Shown here: positions 43,315 to 52,829 of the stretch, piece by piece
How the letters are laid out: each line of letters begins with the position of its first letter
Position numbering within the stretch: position 1 is the stretch's first letter
Source: Fibrobacter sp.
Lineage (GTDB): Bacteria > Fibrobacterota > Fibrobacteria > Fibrobacterales > Fibrobacteraceae
Direction: 5' to 3'
Assembly: GCA_017642335.1 (NCBI GenBank)
Contig: JAGCPF010000046.1
Coordinates: forward strand, 31,079-95,078
DNA length: 64,000 nucleotides
Position numbers and translations under genes: made by a program
Notes under the pieces: model-generated
The model's database searches: none
The model's input: the letters and a program-made list of their open reading frames with translations, nothing else
Told to the model about the DNA's origin: nothing

Positions 43315-44337
43315 ATGAAGAAGTTTACCGCTCCTGCCGTGCTTTTTGTATTGGCGCTTGTCATAATCATTTACTTGAAGTTGGATACCTCCATGGGAGT
43401 CTCCAATTTTGACGCTGAAGCCTATTTGGTGGCGCGTGCCAGGATCGACTCGCTGGAAATGGCCCTCTGGGAGTCGTCGCAGAGGCCCGATTTGCAGATA
43501 AAGATTCGCGAAGAACTCGAGACTTCTTGGAATGCGCTTACCGAGATGCAGACTCCGTCCGCTCCGGAAGTCGAGGAAGTTGAGGAAGGCGGGCTCTCCA
43601 ATAACGCATGGATTTGGATTGTGGGCGGCGTTGCCGCCGTTGGAATTATTTTCTTCATCCTCGTCTTTGTCCTCGGACACGGCAAGAAAGAATTGACGCA
43701 GAAACTCGCCGCCATTACGGGCAGGCACCGCTTCAAGGAGCCGAAGAACGGTTTCGAAAACGACCCGACGCTTGTCCCGCCGCGCCCGCGTCCGCAGCGC
43801 CGCTCCATTATCGACGACGCCACCGAGTTTGCCGAAAGGCAGAAGCGCGTTGCCGAAGTGCAGCTCCCGAGCGCTCCCGGCGAACCGGCCCCGTCCGAAC
43901 AGGCGGCGCCCGCGTCTCCCTCCGATGCGGAACCGGTTTCCAAGGTCGCCTTCGAAGACGAGAACGGCGTTCCCGAGAACAAGATTTTGACTAGCGATCT
44001 CGAAAGACCGCATCTCCGTCCGACGGCGAAGGAACGCATCACGTCGGCGATGCAGTCGCTCTCCGACGTGCTGCGTACCCCGCGTGGCATGACCAGGGAA
44101 CAGACCATCAAGATCCGTGCGCAGAGCCACAACATTACGGGTGGCCCGCAGGGTGGAGCCCCGGCCCCGCGTACGCCGCTTTCCACGAACCGCTTTGACC
44201 GCGAGTTTACCGAGAAGGCTAAGATTTTGCAGATGACCCGCCGCGGTTTCCCGGCGTCGGCAATCGCTTCGCAGTTGAGAATTCCGCAGGAGCATGTCGA
44301 GGCCGTCATCAAGGAATCTCAGGATACGGGGGCCTGA
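43315..44337 (+). CDS. membrane protein with C-terminal HTH-like motif
   Basis: 340 residues, started at MKKFTAPAVLF. One membrane segment is at 5-22, a short coiled stretch with many Glu/Arg follows, and a second segment is at about 94-118 (WIWIVGGVAAVGIIFFILVFVL). A long hydrophilic Pro/Ala/Arg-rich region comes after. The last ~45 residues (AKILQMTRRGFPASAIASQLRIPQEHV) look like a helix-turn-helix as in DUF6115-type proteins. Role unknown; a membrane-tethered regulator is one possibility. It overlaps truA by one base (TGATG), so the two are translationally coupled. Confidence 0.72.
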   Translation: MKKFTAPAVLFVLALVIIIYLKLDTSMGVSNFDAEAYLVARARIDSLEMALWESSQRPDLQIKIREELETSWNALTEMQTPSAPEVEEVEEGGLSNNAWIWIVGGVAAVGIIFFILVFVLGHGKKELTQKLAAITGRHRFKEPKNGFENDPTLVPPRPRPQRRSIIDDATEFAERQKRVAEVQLPSAPGEPAPSEQAAPASPSDAEPVSKVAFEDENGVPENKILTSDLERPHLRPTAKERITSAMQSLSDVLRTPRGMTREQTIKIRAQSHNITGGPQGGAPAPRTPLSTNRFDREFTEKAKILQMTRRGFPASAIASQLRIPQEHVEAVIKESQDTGA

Positions 44338-45089
44338 TGCGCTACCGCTTCCGTTGCGAGTACCTTGGCAGCGCGTTTTACGGCTGGCAAGAGCAGAACG
44401 AAGCGGGCAAGACCAAGTTTGTTACGGTGCAGTCGTCGCTTGAAGAAGCGTTTTCGATTGCGCTTCGGGCGCCGGTCCGCATCGTAGGTTCTGGCCGCAC
44501 CGACACGGGCGTGCATGCGCGCGGCCAGTGCTGCCATTTCGACTACGAGGGCGAGCTGGACCCGCAGAAGACGGTCCGGTCCATCAACGGCCTGACCAAG
44601 CGGCTCATCCGTATCCGCGACTTGCAGCGTTGCGCCGATGACTTCAATGCGCGCTACGACGCCTTGATGCGCTATTACCAGTACACGATTTTTACCCGCC
44701 CGGTCGCCCTGATGCGCGACTTCGGCTGGGAGTGCGGCTCGATGCACCTGGACCTGGACGCGATGGAGCGAGAGGCGGCGGCCTTTTTGGGCGAGCACGA
44801 CTTTATCGACTTCTGCATCCCGCGCAACGACGGGAAGTCGACGCTCTGCACTCTGAGCGAGTTCCGCCTGGAGCGCCAAAACGACTGGAGCGTTGTCTTC
44901 CATATCAAGGGGAACCGGTTCCTGCACAGGCAGGTCCGCGCGATGGTAGGAACGTTGTTCGACGTGGGCCGTGGACGCCTGCCCGAAGGCAGCGTCAACC
45001 AGATTTTTGCAAAACAGTTCAAGGGCGAACGCACCTGGGCGCCTCCGCAGGGCCTAGTGCTGCACGACGTGATTTACCGTGACTACTAG
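44337..45089 (+). CDS. truA: tRNA pseudouridine synthase A
   Basis: Makes pseudouridine at positions 38-40 in the anticodon stem-loop of many tRNAs. The 250-residue length is typical. The catalytic aspartate is Asp56 in GRTDTGVHA; RYYQYTIF and the late FLHRQVRAMVGTL motif also fit. Its ATG is shared with the stop of the preceding gene, and its end overlaps the convergent sugar transferase by 4 bases. Confidence 0.95.
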   Translation: MRYRFRCEYLGSAFYGWQEQNEAGKTKFVTVQSSLEEAFSIALRAPVRIVGSGRTDTGVHARGQCCHFDYEGELDPQKTVRSINGLTKRLIRIRDLQRCADDFNARYDALMRYYQYTIFTRPVALMRDFGWECGSMHLDLDAMEREAAAFLGEHDFIDFCIPRNDGKSTLCTLSEFRLERQNDWSVVFHIKGNRFLHRQVRAMVGTLFDVGRGRLPEGSVNQIFAKQFKGERTWAPPQGLVLHDVIYRDY

Positions 45090-46258
45090 TACGCCCCGTC
45101 GCCTTTGAACACGACCTTGAACGTCTTTAGGATAAGCTTGATGTCGTCGGCAATCTTGCCGTCGCGACGGATGTAGTTGTTGTCGAGTCGCATCTGCCCT
45201 TCGAACGGGATGTTGCTTCGGCCGCTGACCTGCCAGATGCAGGTGAGGCCCGGCGTTACTGACAACCTAACCTGATGCCACGGCTCGTATTCCGCCACTT
45301 CGGAAGGCAGCGGCGGGCGCGGCCCCACGATGGACATGGAACCCTGGATGATGTTGAAAAGCTGGGGCAGCTCGTCGAGGCTGAACTTGCGCAGGACTCT
45401 CCCGAACGGGTAGATGCGCGGGTCGTTCTTCATCTTGAACGTCTTTCCGCCGGTCTCGTTCAGCGCCATGAGCTCTTTCTTGCGTTCTTCGGCGTCGATG
45501 TACATGCTGCGGAACTTGTACATCGTGAATTCCTTGCCGTTCTTGCCGACGCGGGTCTGTTTGAAGATGATGGGACCCTTGGGATCGCTGACTTTGACGG
45601 CGAGTGCACAGAACAGGAGCAGCGGCGACAGCAGGAGGATGCCGCAGGAGGCGCCGACCAGGTCGAACGTGCGCTTGATAAAGTGCCTGTAGCGTATTTT
45701 GTTCGGATGCTGCCAGATTTCTGACATGGTGAGTCGCGAGAGCGAGAAGAAACTTCCGCCCATGCTGTTGAACTCGTCGATGCGGCTGCTCATCTCCTGG
45801 TTCTCCTTTTCCTGGAGAGCGGAATAGAGGTAAGCCTTGAATATCGGTTTTTTGGGGCTGTGGCGCAGGGCCTGGATGAGGCCGGCGTCGTTAAGCCTGT
45901 GGAGCATATCCTTGCGGATGTTCTCGAGCTTGGTCAGGTCGGAATTCAGCAGGATGATGCCCAGCCCGTTGCTGTCGGGAAGGTAACCCAGCACGTCGAT
46001 GAATCTCAGGTGCGAGAACATGGTCAGCACGCTGATTTTCCATGTCTTGTTGATGATTTCGTTGGGTCTGGACCAACCGAGAATGTCGAATTGGTGGGCG
46101 TAAATCTTGATGAAGAGGAACGGTTTGCGGGTCCGGTTGGAACGCTGGAACTCCTCGTTCAGACGCGCACGGAAGAGCCTTGCCGGGTAGACAATATTCT
46201 TGAGTTTCTGCTCGTCGAGGATAGAGCCGATATCCGGATTGACATTTGCTTGTTCCAT
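45086..46258 (-). CDS. polyprenyl-phosphate sugar transferase with a GGDEF-like N-terminus
   Basis: 390 residues. Residues ~190-390 are a bacterial sugar transferase domain: one membrane hairpin (FDLVGASCGILLLSPLLLF), then KFRSMYIDAEERK, RKFSLDELPQLFNIIQGSMSIVGPRPPLP and TPGLTCIWQVSGRS. Such enzymes load a sugar-phosphate onto undecaprenyl phosphate to start a surface glycan. The first ~170 residues are soluble and lack the usual four membrane helices. Their pattern (FRARLNEEFQRSNRTRKPFLFIKIYAHQF... GLGIILLNSDLTKLENIR) looks like a degenerate GGDEF fold without the signature loop. Confidence 0.87.
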   Translation of the reverse strand: MEQANVNPDIGSILDEQKLKNIVYPARLFRARLNEEFQRSNRTRKPFLFIKIYAHQFDILGWSRPNEIINKTWKISVLTMFSHLRFIDVLGYLPDSNGLGIILLNSDLTKLENIRKDMLHRLNDAGLIQALRHSPKKPIFKAYLYSALQEKENQEMSSRIDEFNSMGGSFFSLSRLTMSEIWQHPNKIRYRHFIKRTFDLVGASCGILLLSPLLLFCALAVKVSDPKGPIIFKQTRVGKNGKEFTMYKFRSMYIDAEERKKELMALNETGGKTFKMKNDPRIYPFGRVLRKFSLDELPQLFNIIQGSMSIVGPRPPLPSEVAEYEPWHQVRLSVTPGLTCIWQVSGRSNIPFEGQMRLDNNYIRRDGKIADDIKLILKTFKVVFKGDGAY

Positions 46259-46351
46259 ACTTTGAAATATAGCAAAAGGTTTTTTTGATGTGAAAAAAAG
46301 AAATATATTATATTATTGATGAAGCTAAGAAAGAGGAAAAGGAGGCTTTCG

Positions 46352-49300
46352 GTGAAAAAATTGCCCTTGTTTTTGGCGTCAGTTTTATCTATTGCCCTGT
46401 CTGCACATGCATTGACTGTATCGGATGGCTGCTACCAGATTGGCACTGCTGATGACCTCTACGAATTTGCGGAACTGTATATCTCGTATGAAGATGACGA
46501 CGAATTGGCTGCCCTGTTGAAATGCGCCAAGCTGACCCAGGATATCGTGGTCAACGCAAACGTATTGAAAGAGGATGGTTCTCCCAATGCGGGACCCTTC
46601 AGAAAATGGAAAACTATATTCAGTTTTTCGGGGATTTTTGATGGGCAAAACCACACGATATCGGGGTTGTACCAGTTGGATTCGTCTTCTTGTGTCGGTT
46701 TTTTAGGTGGTTGGAAAGGGGCGTTGACGGTAAAGAACCTGGGAATTGTGGATTCCTATTTCGCGGTGGACTTTGATAGTAGTTACAGCACGTTTGCTGC
46801 GGGGAGCCTTGTTGCGTACTCTAGGGATACTTTGATTATCGAAAACAGCTTTAGTGCCGCAACTGTTGAAATGTATGCACCGTCAACAGGTGCTGGAGGC
46901 TTGGTGGGCGATGCAGGCAAGTTGCTTGTTATTCGGAACAGTTACAACGATGGAAAGGTCTTTGTGACTGACGAAAAGGTTAAAGGCGTATTTCAATACT
47001 ACAGTGTCGCTTCTGCCGGTGGGCTTGTGGGGTATTCCGATGATAATTCTGCGGTCCGTATAGAGAACAGTTATAACGCCGGGGCCATAAGTGGATACTC
47101 CGCTGTTGGTGGATTGGTGGGAAAGTCGGAAAAGGCCGAATATGATCCAATGGTTCCAGAGGAAGAACGAATAGTCACAAAATTGATTATTGAGGGAAGT
47201 TATAATTCCGGGAAAATAGATGCTGTGGTCGGTTATGCTGGTGGCCTTGTCGGTGAAGGCCAGGGCGTTATCAGGGAAAGCTACAATCTCGGGACTGTTT
47301 CTGGAGAATTCTGTATCGCAGGCCTCGTGGGAATGGTTCAAGAGGATTCCTTGCTGATCGAGAATGCGTTCAATAGAGGTTCACTTGTCGCCCGCGATAC
47401 AACCGACTTGGACGAAGGGCGAAAATATTATGACGAGGTAAACAGCCTTACAGGTGGTTTCGTTGGAGCGATTGCATATTCTAACGTGCTGATCTCCAAT
47501 GCGTACAGTGTATCGAAAGATTATAGTGGAAGGGATTCTGCCAATAGCGCTGTTGGGTTTGTTCATGCTAGCCATGTCCGCTTTGATAACGTGTTCTACC
47601 GGAAGTCCAACGCGGCGCAGAGCGCTGTTGCTGAGGGAATCTCTTTTGTCGACGAATCCCTATTCAACAACGGTATTGTCGCGGGGCAGCTGCATTTGGT
47701 GAATGAAATCTGGGGCCAGGCATCGACAGGCAAGGGAAAATTCCCCGATTTTAGCGGGACCGTGAACGCCTCTGTCGGGGTGAGCGCCATTACATGGAAC
47801 AGTTTTGATGGTGACACGACTGCTTATCCGGCCAGTTACATAGAGGGCTTGGAAGTTATTCTCCCGGGCGATATTCAACGCAGTGGCTACCTGTTCGATG
47901 GCTGGTATTCTGTCGCTAATCCGACCGATTCAGATTCCAGAATTGAAAAAATCAATGCCGATGAAACTGGGGCGAAAACATTCTACGCCAAGTGGATCGA
48001 GATAAAGGCGCCCGCAAGTGACGGGAACTGCTACCTGATTGCCGACGTGGTGGACCTCTACGGCTTTGCCTCTATTGTGAACGGGACAAACGGAATGGAA
48101 CAGCAGAAGGATGCGTGCGGAAAGTTGACCCATGATGTCGTTGTCAACAAGCAGGTGCTGAATTCCGCAGGCAATCTGAATACGGGTAGGGTCTTTAGAA
48201 AATGGATTCCGATAGAAGAATTCGCGGGTTCGTTTGATGGTAACGGGCATTCCATATTTGGGCTGTATGTTGATGAATATGAAAAGGATGACATAGGTTT
48301 CTTTGGTAGCATCTACCATACAGAAAAGGATACTGCTGAAATTAAGAACCTCGGTCTAGAGGACTTCTATTTTAGGGGCCAAGACAAAGTTGGGGCTTTT
48401 GTCGGCAGTGTTGGTGGTTCGTCGCGTGGAATAGGAAATAGCGGTATCAAGATTATAAATTCGCATTCGAACGGCGTCGTGATCGGGAATGAGAGAGTCG
48501 GTGGTTTCGTTGGTTCTGCAGCCATGCATGTAGGATTTTCGAACTGCTATAATTTGAGTATTGTCAGAGGCTCGGATGATCATGTAGGCGGTTTTGTCGG
48601 GCAAGTCTATAGAAACCGGGTCGTTGTTTTCCGGTCTTATAATTCCGGTTTAATATGGGGTAGCATGGACGTCGGCGGATTTGTGGGACAAATATATAAT
48701 TCTGGAGACCTGACGATTTCCCAAAGCTACAATGCGGGCGAAGTCAGGGGCTCAGGTGATGTGGGCGGGCTCCTCGGCGAAAACAATGGGACCCCGGACG
48801 TAAGAATCGTCAATAGCTATAACAGGGGCCTTCTTAATGGCTCGTTCCGCGTAGGTGGGCTTATCGGTTATGTCGCTGGGGGCTATGGCGATACTGAAAT
48901 TTACAACAGCTACAATGCGGGTGAAATCACCTGGACTCTCTCCTCTGATCGTGTAGGTGCGCTTATCGGCGAAACGTCTGCTCGTGATATCTTTATAAAG
49001 AACAGTTTCTATCTGAAGCAGGATACTATTTTTGCATACCATTTACCTCAAGGTCAAATTGCGGAAATTGCGGTAGGCTGGACTGAAGTTTCTGAGGAAC
49101 AATTGTACGATGGAACGGTCGCTGGGCGATTGCACAACTGGATTGAACTTGACGGGAATGGCGTGCCCAGAGATGAAGGTGACGATGGATTTGTATGGGC
49201 GATTGACCCGACTGGATCGCATGTGCTTCCGCACCTTGATTGGGGAAATACGAGGCACCGTGTAGAACTCGTGTTGGATGGTGGCAAGATTGCTGCGGGC

Positions 49301-49945
49301 CACGAACTGACCTACTACGAGGAAGGCGTTGCGACTCCTCTCCCCGATTCGCAATACGTGACGCGTGAAGGCTATATATTCAAGTACTGGAGCTACAGTG
49401 CCGATGGTTATACCAAGTTGACGACGGTGAACCCGAACAAGACGGGTACACAGGTGTTCTATGCCAGGTGGGACATCGACAGCACCCAGACTTCGAGTTC
49501 TTCGGAAGAGTCGTCCAGTTCCTCCGAAATCGCATCCAGTTCTTCTGCGAAATCTTCTAGCTCCGCAAAGTCCTCTTCGAGCGTGTCGAGCAGTTCTTCC
49601 GCGAAGTCGTCCAGTTCTGCGAAGTCGTCTTCCAGCGCGAAGTCCGGTTCCTCTGCGAAGAGCAGCAGTTCCGCGGCAAAATCGTCCAGCTCCAGCAAGG
49701 GCAAGGGTAAGGACGCCCTGCCGGCATTCTCTCGCGTGCCGCAGTTTAGCGTGACCGTCATGGGGCGCAACTTGCAGGTGGCGAACGCCCGCGTGGGTTC
49801 CAGATATGCCCTGTTCGATATGCAGGGCAATACGGTGCTCCGCGGAACGGCTTACAGTGCGAATTTCAACGTGTGGGTTCCGGCTCCCGGCTCATATGTG
49901 CTCCGAATAGGGAAAAGTGCGCGCAAGGTGACTGTGGAATATTAG
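46352..49945 (+). CDS. secreted GLUG-repeat protein, internally duplicated
   Basis: 1,197 residues from a GTG that lies 6 bases after a perfect AAGGAGG; this gives a clean signal peptide (KKLPLFLASVLSIALSAHA). An ATG at 46319 would add 11 basic residues and lacks a ribosome site. Two similar halves each open with a DGCYxI...DLYxFA / FDGxxHxIxGLY block. Each then carries GLUG repeats (GGLVGYS...NSYNAGxISG; about 180-350 and 660-873) and a Listeria-Bacteroides-type repeat (YLFDGW...TFYAKW and YIFKYWS...VFYARW). A Ser-rich linker (1043-1116) and a T9SS-like tail (YALFDMQGNTVLRG...) follow. Likely a surface adhesin with a beta-helix. Confidence 0.85.
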   Translation: MKKLPLFLASVLSIALSAHALTVSDGCYQIGTADDLYEFAELYISYEDDDELAALLKCAKLTQDIVVNANVLKEDGSPNAGPFRKWKTIFSFSGIFDGQNHTISGLYQLDSSSCVGFLGGWKGALTVKNLGIVDSYFAVDFDSSYSTFAAGSLVAYSRDTLIIENSFSAATVEMYAPSTGAGGLVGDAGKLLVIRNSYNDGKVFVTDEKVKGVFQYYSVASAGGLVGYSDDNSAVRIENSYNAGAISGYSAVGGLVGKSEKAEYDPMVPEEERIVTKLIIEGSYNSGKIDAVVGYAGGLVGEGQGVIRESYNLGTVSGEFCIAGLVGMVQEDSLLIENAFNRGSLVARDTTDLDEGRKYYDEVNSLTGGFVGAIAYSNVLISNAYSVSKDYSGRDSANSAVGFVHASHVRFDNVFYRKSNAAQSAVAEGISFVDESLFNNGIVAGQLHLVNEIWGQASTGKGKFPDFSGTVNASVGVSAITWNSFDGDTTAYPASYIEGLEVILPGDIQRSGYLFDGWYSVANPTDSDSRIEKINADETGAKTFYAKWIEIKAPASDGNCYLIADVVDLYGFASIVNGTNGMEQQKDACGKLTHDVVVNKQVLNSAGNLNTGRVFRKWIPIEEFAGSFDGNGHSIFGLYVDEYEKDDIGFFGSIYHTEKDTAEIKNLGLEDFYFRGQDKVGAFVGSVGGSSRGIGNSGIKIINSHSNGVVIGNERVGGFVGSAAMHVGFSNCYNLSIVRGSDDHVGGFVGQVYRNRVVVFRSYNSGLIWGSMDVGGFVGQIYNSGDLTISQSYNAGEVRGSGDVGGLLGENNGTPDVRIVNSYNRGLLNGSFRVGGLIGYVAGGYGDTEIYNSYNAGEITWTLSSDRVGALIGETSARDIFIKNSFYLKQDTIFAYHLPQGQIAEIAVGWTEVSEEQLYDGTVAGRLHNWIELDGNGVPRDEGDDGFVWAIDPTGSHVLPHLDWGNTRHRVELVLDGGKIAAGHELTYYEEGVATPLPDSQYVTREGYIFKYWSYSADGYTKLTTVNPNKTGTQVFYARWDIDSTQTSSSSEESSSSSEIASSSSAKSSSSAKSSSSVSSSSSAKSSSSAKSSSSAKSGSSAKSSSSAAKSSSSSKGKGKDALPAFSRVPQFSVTVMGRNLQVANARVGSRYALFDMQGNTVLRGTAYSANFNVWVPAPGSYVLRIGKSARKVTVEY

Positions 49946-49993
49946 CGTAAAATTCTATATTGTGCGCGTAAAAATTTAAAATGGAGACGCCCT

Positions 49994-51283
49994 ATGTTGC
50001 GTATTGGACTTATTGGTACAGGAACCGTCGGTGGCGGTGTTATTCAGATCCTGGAACAGAAAATTGCCGAGTACAAGGAAAAGCTCGGTGTCGAACTTGA
50101 ACTCGCCTGCATCTGCGCGAAGTCTGAAGAAGAAGTCGCTCCGTACAAGGCGAAGGGCTACAAGGTTTCGACCAACGCCGACGAGATGATCGCCGGTAAC
50201 GACATCGACGTGCTCGTGGAACTCGCCGGCGGCTACAACATGCCGCGCAAGTGGATTCTGGCCGCCCTCGAAAGCGGCAAACACGTGGTGACAGCGAACA
50301 AGGCTCTCCTCGCCAAGTACGGCCACGAGATTTTCCCGCTCGCTGCAAGCAAGGGCCTGCATGTGCTGTTCGAAGCCGCCGTTGGCGGTGGCATTCCCAT
50401 CATCCGCAGCCTCCAGGAAGGCCTGTTGGGCTCGACGGTCGAACACCTGAGCTGCATCATCAACGGTACCTGCAACTACATCCTTAGCCGCATGGCCGAC
50501 GAAGGCCTCGACTTCGACGTGGTGCTGAAGGACGCCCAGAGGCTCGGCTTTGCCGAAGCCGACCCGACCTTCGACATCGAAGGTATCGACTCCGCTCACA
50601 AGACTGCCCTGCTCGCAAGCCTCTGCAGTGGCAAGCGCGTGGACTTCGAAAAGATCCACGTGACGGGCATTTCGAAGATTACCGCCCAGGATATCGCGTT
50701 TGCCAAGGAACTCGGCTGCTGCGTGAAACTCCTCGGCATCTATCACCGCGACGGCGACCGCGTGGATGCCCGCGTGCATCCGTGCTTTGTCTCTAACGAG
50801 AACCTGCTTTCTAACGTGAACGGCGTCATCAACGCGGTTTACCTCAAGTGCGACAACCTGGGCGAAACGGTGCAGACCGGTGCCGGTGCTGGCCGCCTCC
50901 CGACGGCTTCCGCCGTGGTCGCCGACCTCGTTTCCCTGGCCCGCTCCGTGGACCAGGGCAACCGCAAGGCACTTCCGATGGGCTGGTTCAACGTCGAGAA
51001 TTCCGCGACGCTGGTGCCCATTTCTGAGACGAGCGCCCGCTACTACCTGCGCTTCACTTCCCGTGACGCTTGCGGCGTGCTTGCCAAGATTACGAGCATC
51101 CTCGCCGAGAACAACATCTCGATTGAGACGATCATCCAGAAGAACGTGAACGATCCGGGCAAGGTCTCTATCGTCGTCATTACCGAAAAGACGCAGGACT
51201 GCAAGACATCCAAGGCTGTGGATGCCATCGATGCCCTGCCGGAAATCGTCGAGAAGAGCCAGGTCATCCGCTTCCTTGCTTAA
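49994..51283 (+). CDS. hom: homoserine dehydrogenase
   Basis: Reduces aspartate semialdehyde to homoserine, the branch point to methionine and threonine. The 429-residue form contains an NAD-binding N-terminus (IGLIGTGTVGGGV), the catalytic region with TANKALLA and INGTCNYILS...GFAEADPTFDIEG, and a C-terminal ACT domain (about 350-429, RFTSRDACGVLAKITSILAENNISIE). The ACT domain implies feedback control, usually by threonine. A GGAGA ribosome site precedes the ATG. The next gene follows after 24 bases. Confidence 0.96.
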   Translation: MLRIGLIGTGTVGGGVIQILEQKIAEYKEKLGVELELACICAKSEEEVAPYKAKGYKVSTNADEMIAGNDIDVLVELAGGYNMPRKWILAALESGKHVVTANKALLAKYGHEIFPLAASKGLHVLFEAAVGGGIPIIRSLQEGLLGSTVEHLSCIINGTCNYILSRMADEGLDFDVVLKDAQRLGFAEADPTFDIEGIDSAHKTALLASLCSGKRVDFEKIHVTGISKITAQDIAFAKELGCCVKLLGIYHRDGDRVDARVHPCFVSNENLLSNVNGVINAVYLKCDNLGETVQTGAGAGRLPTASAVVADLVSLARSVDQGNRKALPMGWFNVENSATLVPISETSARYYLRFTSRDACGVLAKITSILAENNISIETIIQKNVNDPGKVSIVVITEKTQDCKTSKAVDAIDALPEIVEKSQVIRFLA

Positions 51284-51307
51284 TTGGTTGTTTGCTGAGG
51301 GACTTGA

Positions 51308-52759
51308 ATGATCCGCGCGACCACATTGGAACGAATCCTCGTAGTCCTTTCGGACTTCGCGGCCTTGTCAATTTGCTTTGCCTTGGCCTTCTGGGTGCAG
51401 TTCCATAGCGGCTGGATTGCGGACAAGTTCGACCCGAGCAAGACATTTGCCGAATACTGGCACATGGGCCTTGTCCTGAACCTGGGTTGGCTCCTGCTTT
51501 TCACGTGTGCCGGCCTGTACCGCTCTTGGCTCCTGATGTCGCGTACCCACCAGATACTGAGGGTGCTGCGCGCCGTGGCGTTGGGTATCGTGCTCGTGAT
51601 TGTCGGGCTGTTCGGTGCCGAGTTTGTCGGCAAGGTGTTTGCCAATTCCCCGCTGAGTGAGGGCTACCTCTACGGTTCGCGCTTCCCGTGGATATTCATC
51701 TACGGTGGACTTGCCATGATGCTGGTGGCCGGGTTCCGCATGGCCATTTACTGGTGCCTGCGCGGCTTTTTGCGGCTGGGTTATGGCGCGAACAACATCC
51801 TGGTGCTCGGCGCTACGGAAGCCGGGCAGAAGATTGCCGACGCCTTGGCTAAGACTCCTGCTCGCGGACAGCGCGTGATTGGCTTTGTCGACGAGCGCTT
51901 CCAGGTGATGGATCACGAATTCGCTGGGTACCCCGTGTTGGGCAAGTATTCCGATTTGCCTGCGCTGGTCAAGAAGCTCAAGGTGAGCGGAATCATCATC
52001 GCCCACGACAGCGCTTCCCCGCAGGAAATCATGCGCGTGCTCGTGTGGATTTGCGAACTGCCTCTCCATATTTATATTGTCCCCGAGTTGTACGGCGTGG
52101 TGAACGGCCAGTTCAAGGCGAACCTGGTCTACGGATTCGAACTGCAGGAACTTTTTGCCTTTACGATGCCTCTCTGGCAGGTGCGCGTGAAGCGCATCCT
52201 CGATATCGTATTCGGCGCATTCCTTGGGTTGTTCTCGTTGCCGGTCTGCATCCTGGCGGCTATCGCCATCAAGCTCGAGGACCGTGGCCCGGTGTTCTAC
52301 TCGCAGGAACGCATCGGTCTGTACGGCAAGCCCTTTACGGTCTACAAGTTCCGCACCATGCGTACCGATGCCGAAAAGTTCGGCGCCCAGTGGGCCACCA
52401 AGGACGATCCGCGCATCACGAAGGTGGGCAAGTTCCTGCGCAAGACGCGCATCGACGAACTGCCGCAGATTTTCTGCGTGCTCAAGGGCGACATGAGCAT
52501 GGTCGGTCCGCGTCCGGAACGCGCCGTGTTCATCGGCAAGCTCCGCGAAAAGATTCCGTTCTACATCAGCCGCCTCAAGATGAAGCCGGGCCTTACTGGC
52601 TGGGCCCAGGTGCGCCACCATTACGACACGAGCATAGAAGACGTGCAGATCAAGCTGCAGTACGACATGTATTACTTCGAGAATATGAGCCTTTTGCTTG
52701 ACTTCCAGATTCTTGTGCGGACGGTCTATGTGGTGCTGACTGGAAAGGGTGCCCAATAG
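51308..52759 (+). CDS. polyprenyl glycosylphosphotransferase, full-length type
   Basis: 483 residues with the standard plan: four N-terminal membrane helices (about 10-130), a CoA-binding-like soluble domain (NILVLGATEAGQKIADAL, about 160-260), one further membrane hairpin (ILDIVFGAFLGLFSLPVCILAA) and the transferase domain (KFRTMRTDAEKFG, RKTRIDELPQIFCVLKGDMSMVGPRPER). It starts lipid-linked synthesis of an exopolysaccharide or O-antigen. Only 24 bases separate it from hom, with a GAGGGAC ribosome site. It resembles the transferase at 45086 only in the C-terminal domain. Confidence 0.92.
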   Translation: MIRATTLERILVVLSDFAALSICFALAFWVQFHSGWIADKFDPSKTFAEYWHMGLVLNLGWLLLFTCAGLYRSWLLMSRTHQILRVLRAVALGIVLVIVGLFGAEFVGKVFANSPLSEGYLYGSRFPWIFIYGGLAMMLVAGFRMAIYWCLRGFLRLGYGANNILVLGATEAGQKIADALAKTPARGQRVIGFVDERFQVMDHEFAGYPVLGKYSDLPALVKKLKVSGIIIAHDSASPQEIMRVLVWICELPLHIYIVPELYGVVNGQFKANLVYGFELQELFAFTMPLWQVRVKRILDIVFGAFLGLFSLPVCILAAIAIKLEDRGPVFYSQERIGLYGKPFTVYKFRTMRTDAEKFGAQWATKDDPRITKVGKFLRKTRIDELPQIFCVLKGDMSMVGPRPERAVFIGKLREKIPFYISRLKMKPGLTGWAQVRHHYDTSIEDVQIKLQYDMYYFENMSLLLDFQILVRTVYVVLTGKGAQ

Positions 52760-52809
52760 AGACGAGAGAACGCTCACTTTGTTCGCTACAGACGAAAGAC
52801 GAGAGAAAT
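52760..52809. repeat. gene-end repeat (GACGAGAGAACGC...GACGAAAGACGAG)
   Basis: Begins right after the stop of the sugar transferase, in the same order as 16092-16136: AGACGAGAGAACGC, a variable centre (TCACTTTGTTC), GCTACAGACGAAAGACGA. Only the centre differs, which indicates a mobile or copied unit rather than chance. Confidence 0.7.
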
Positions 52810-52829
52810 AAAAAAAGAGTGGTAAAGAT

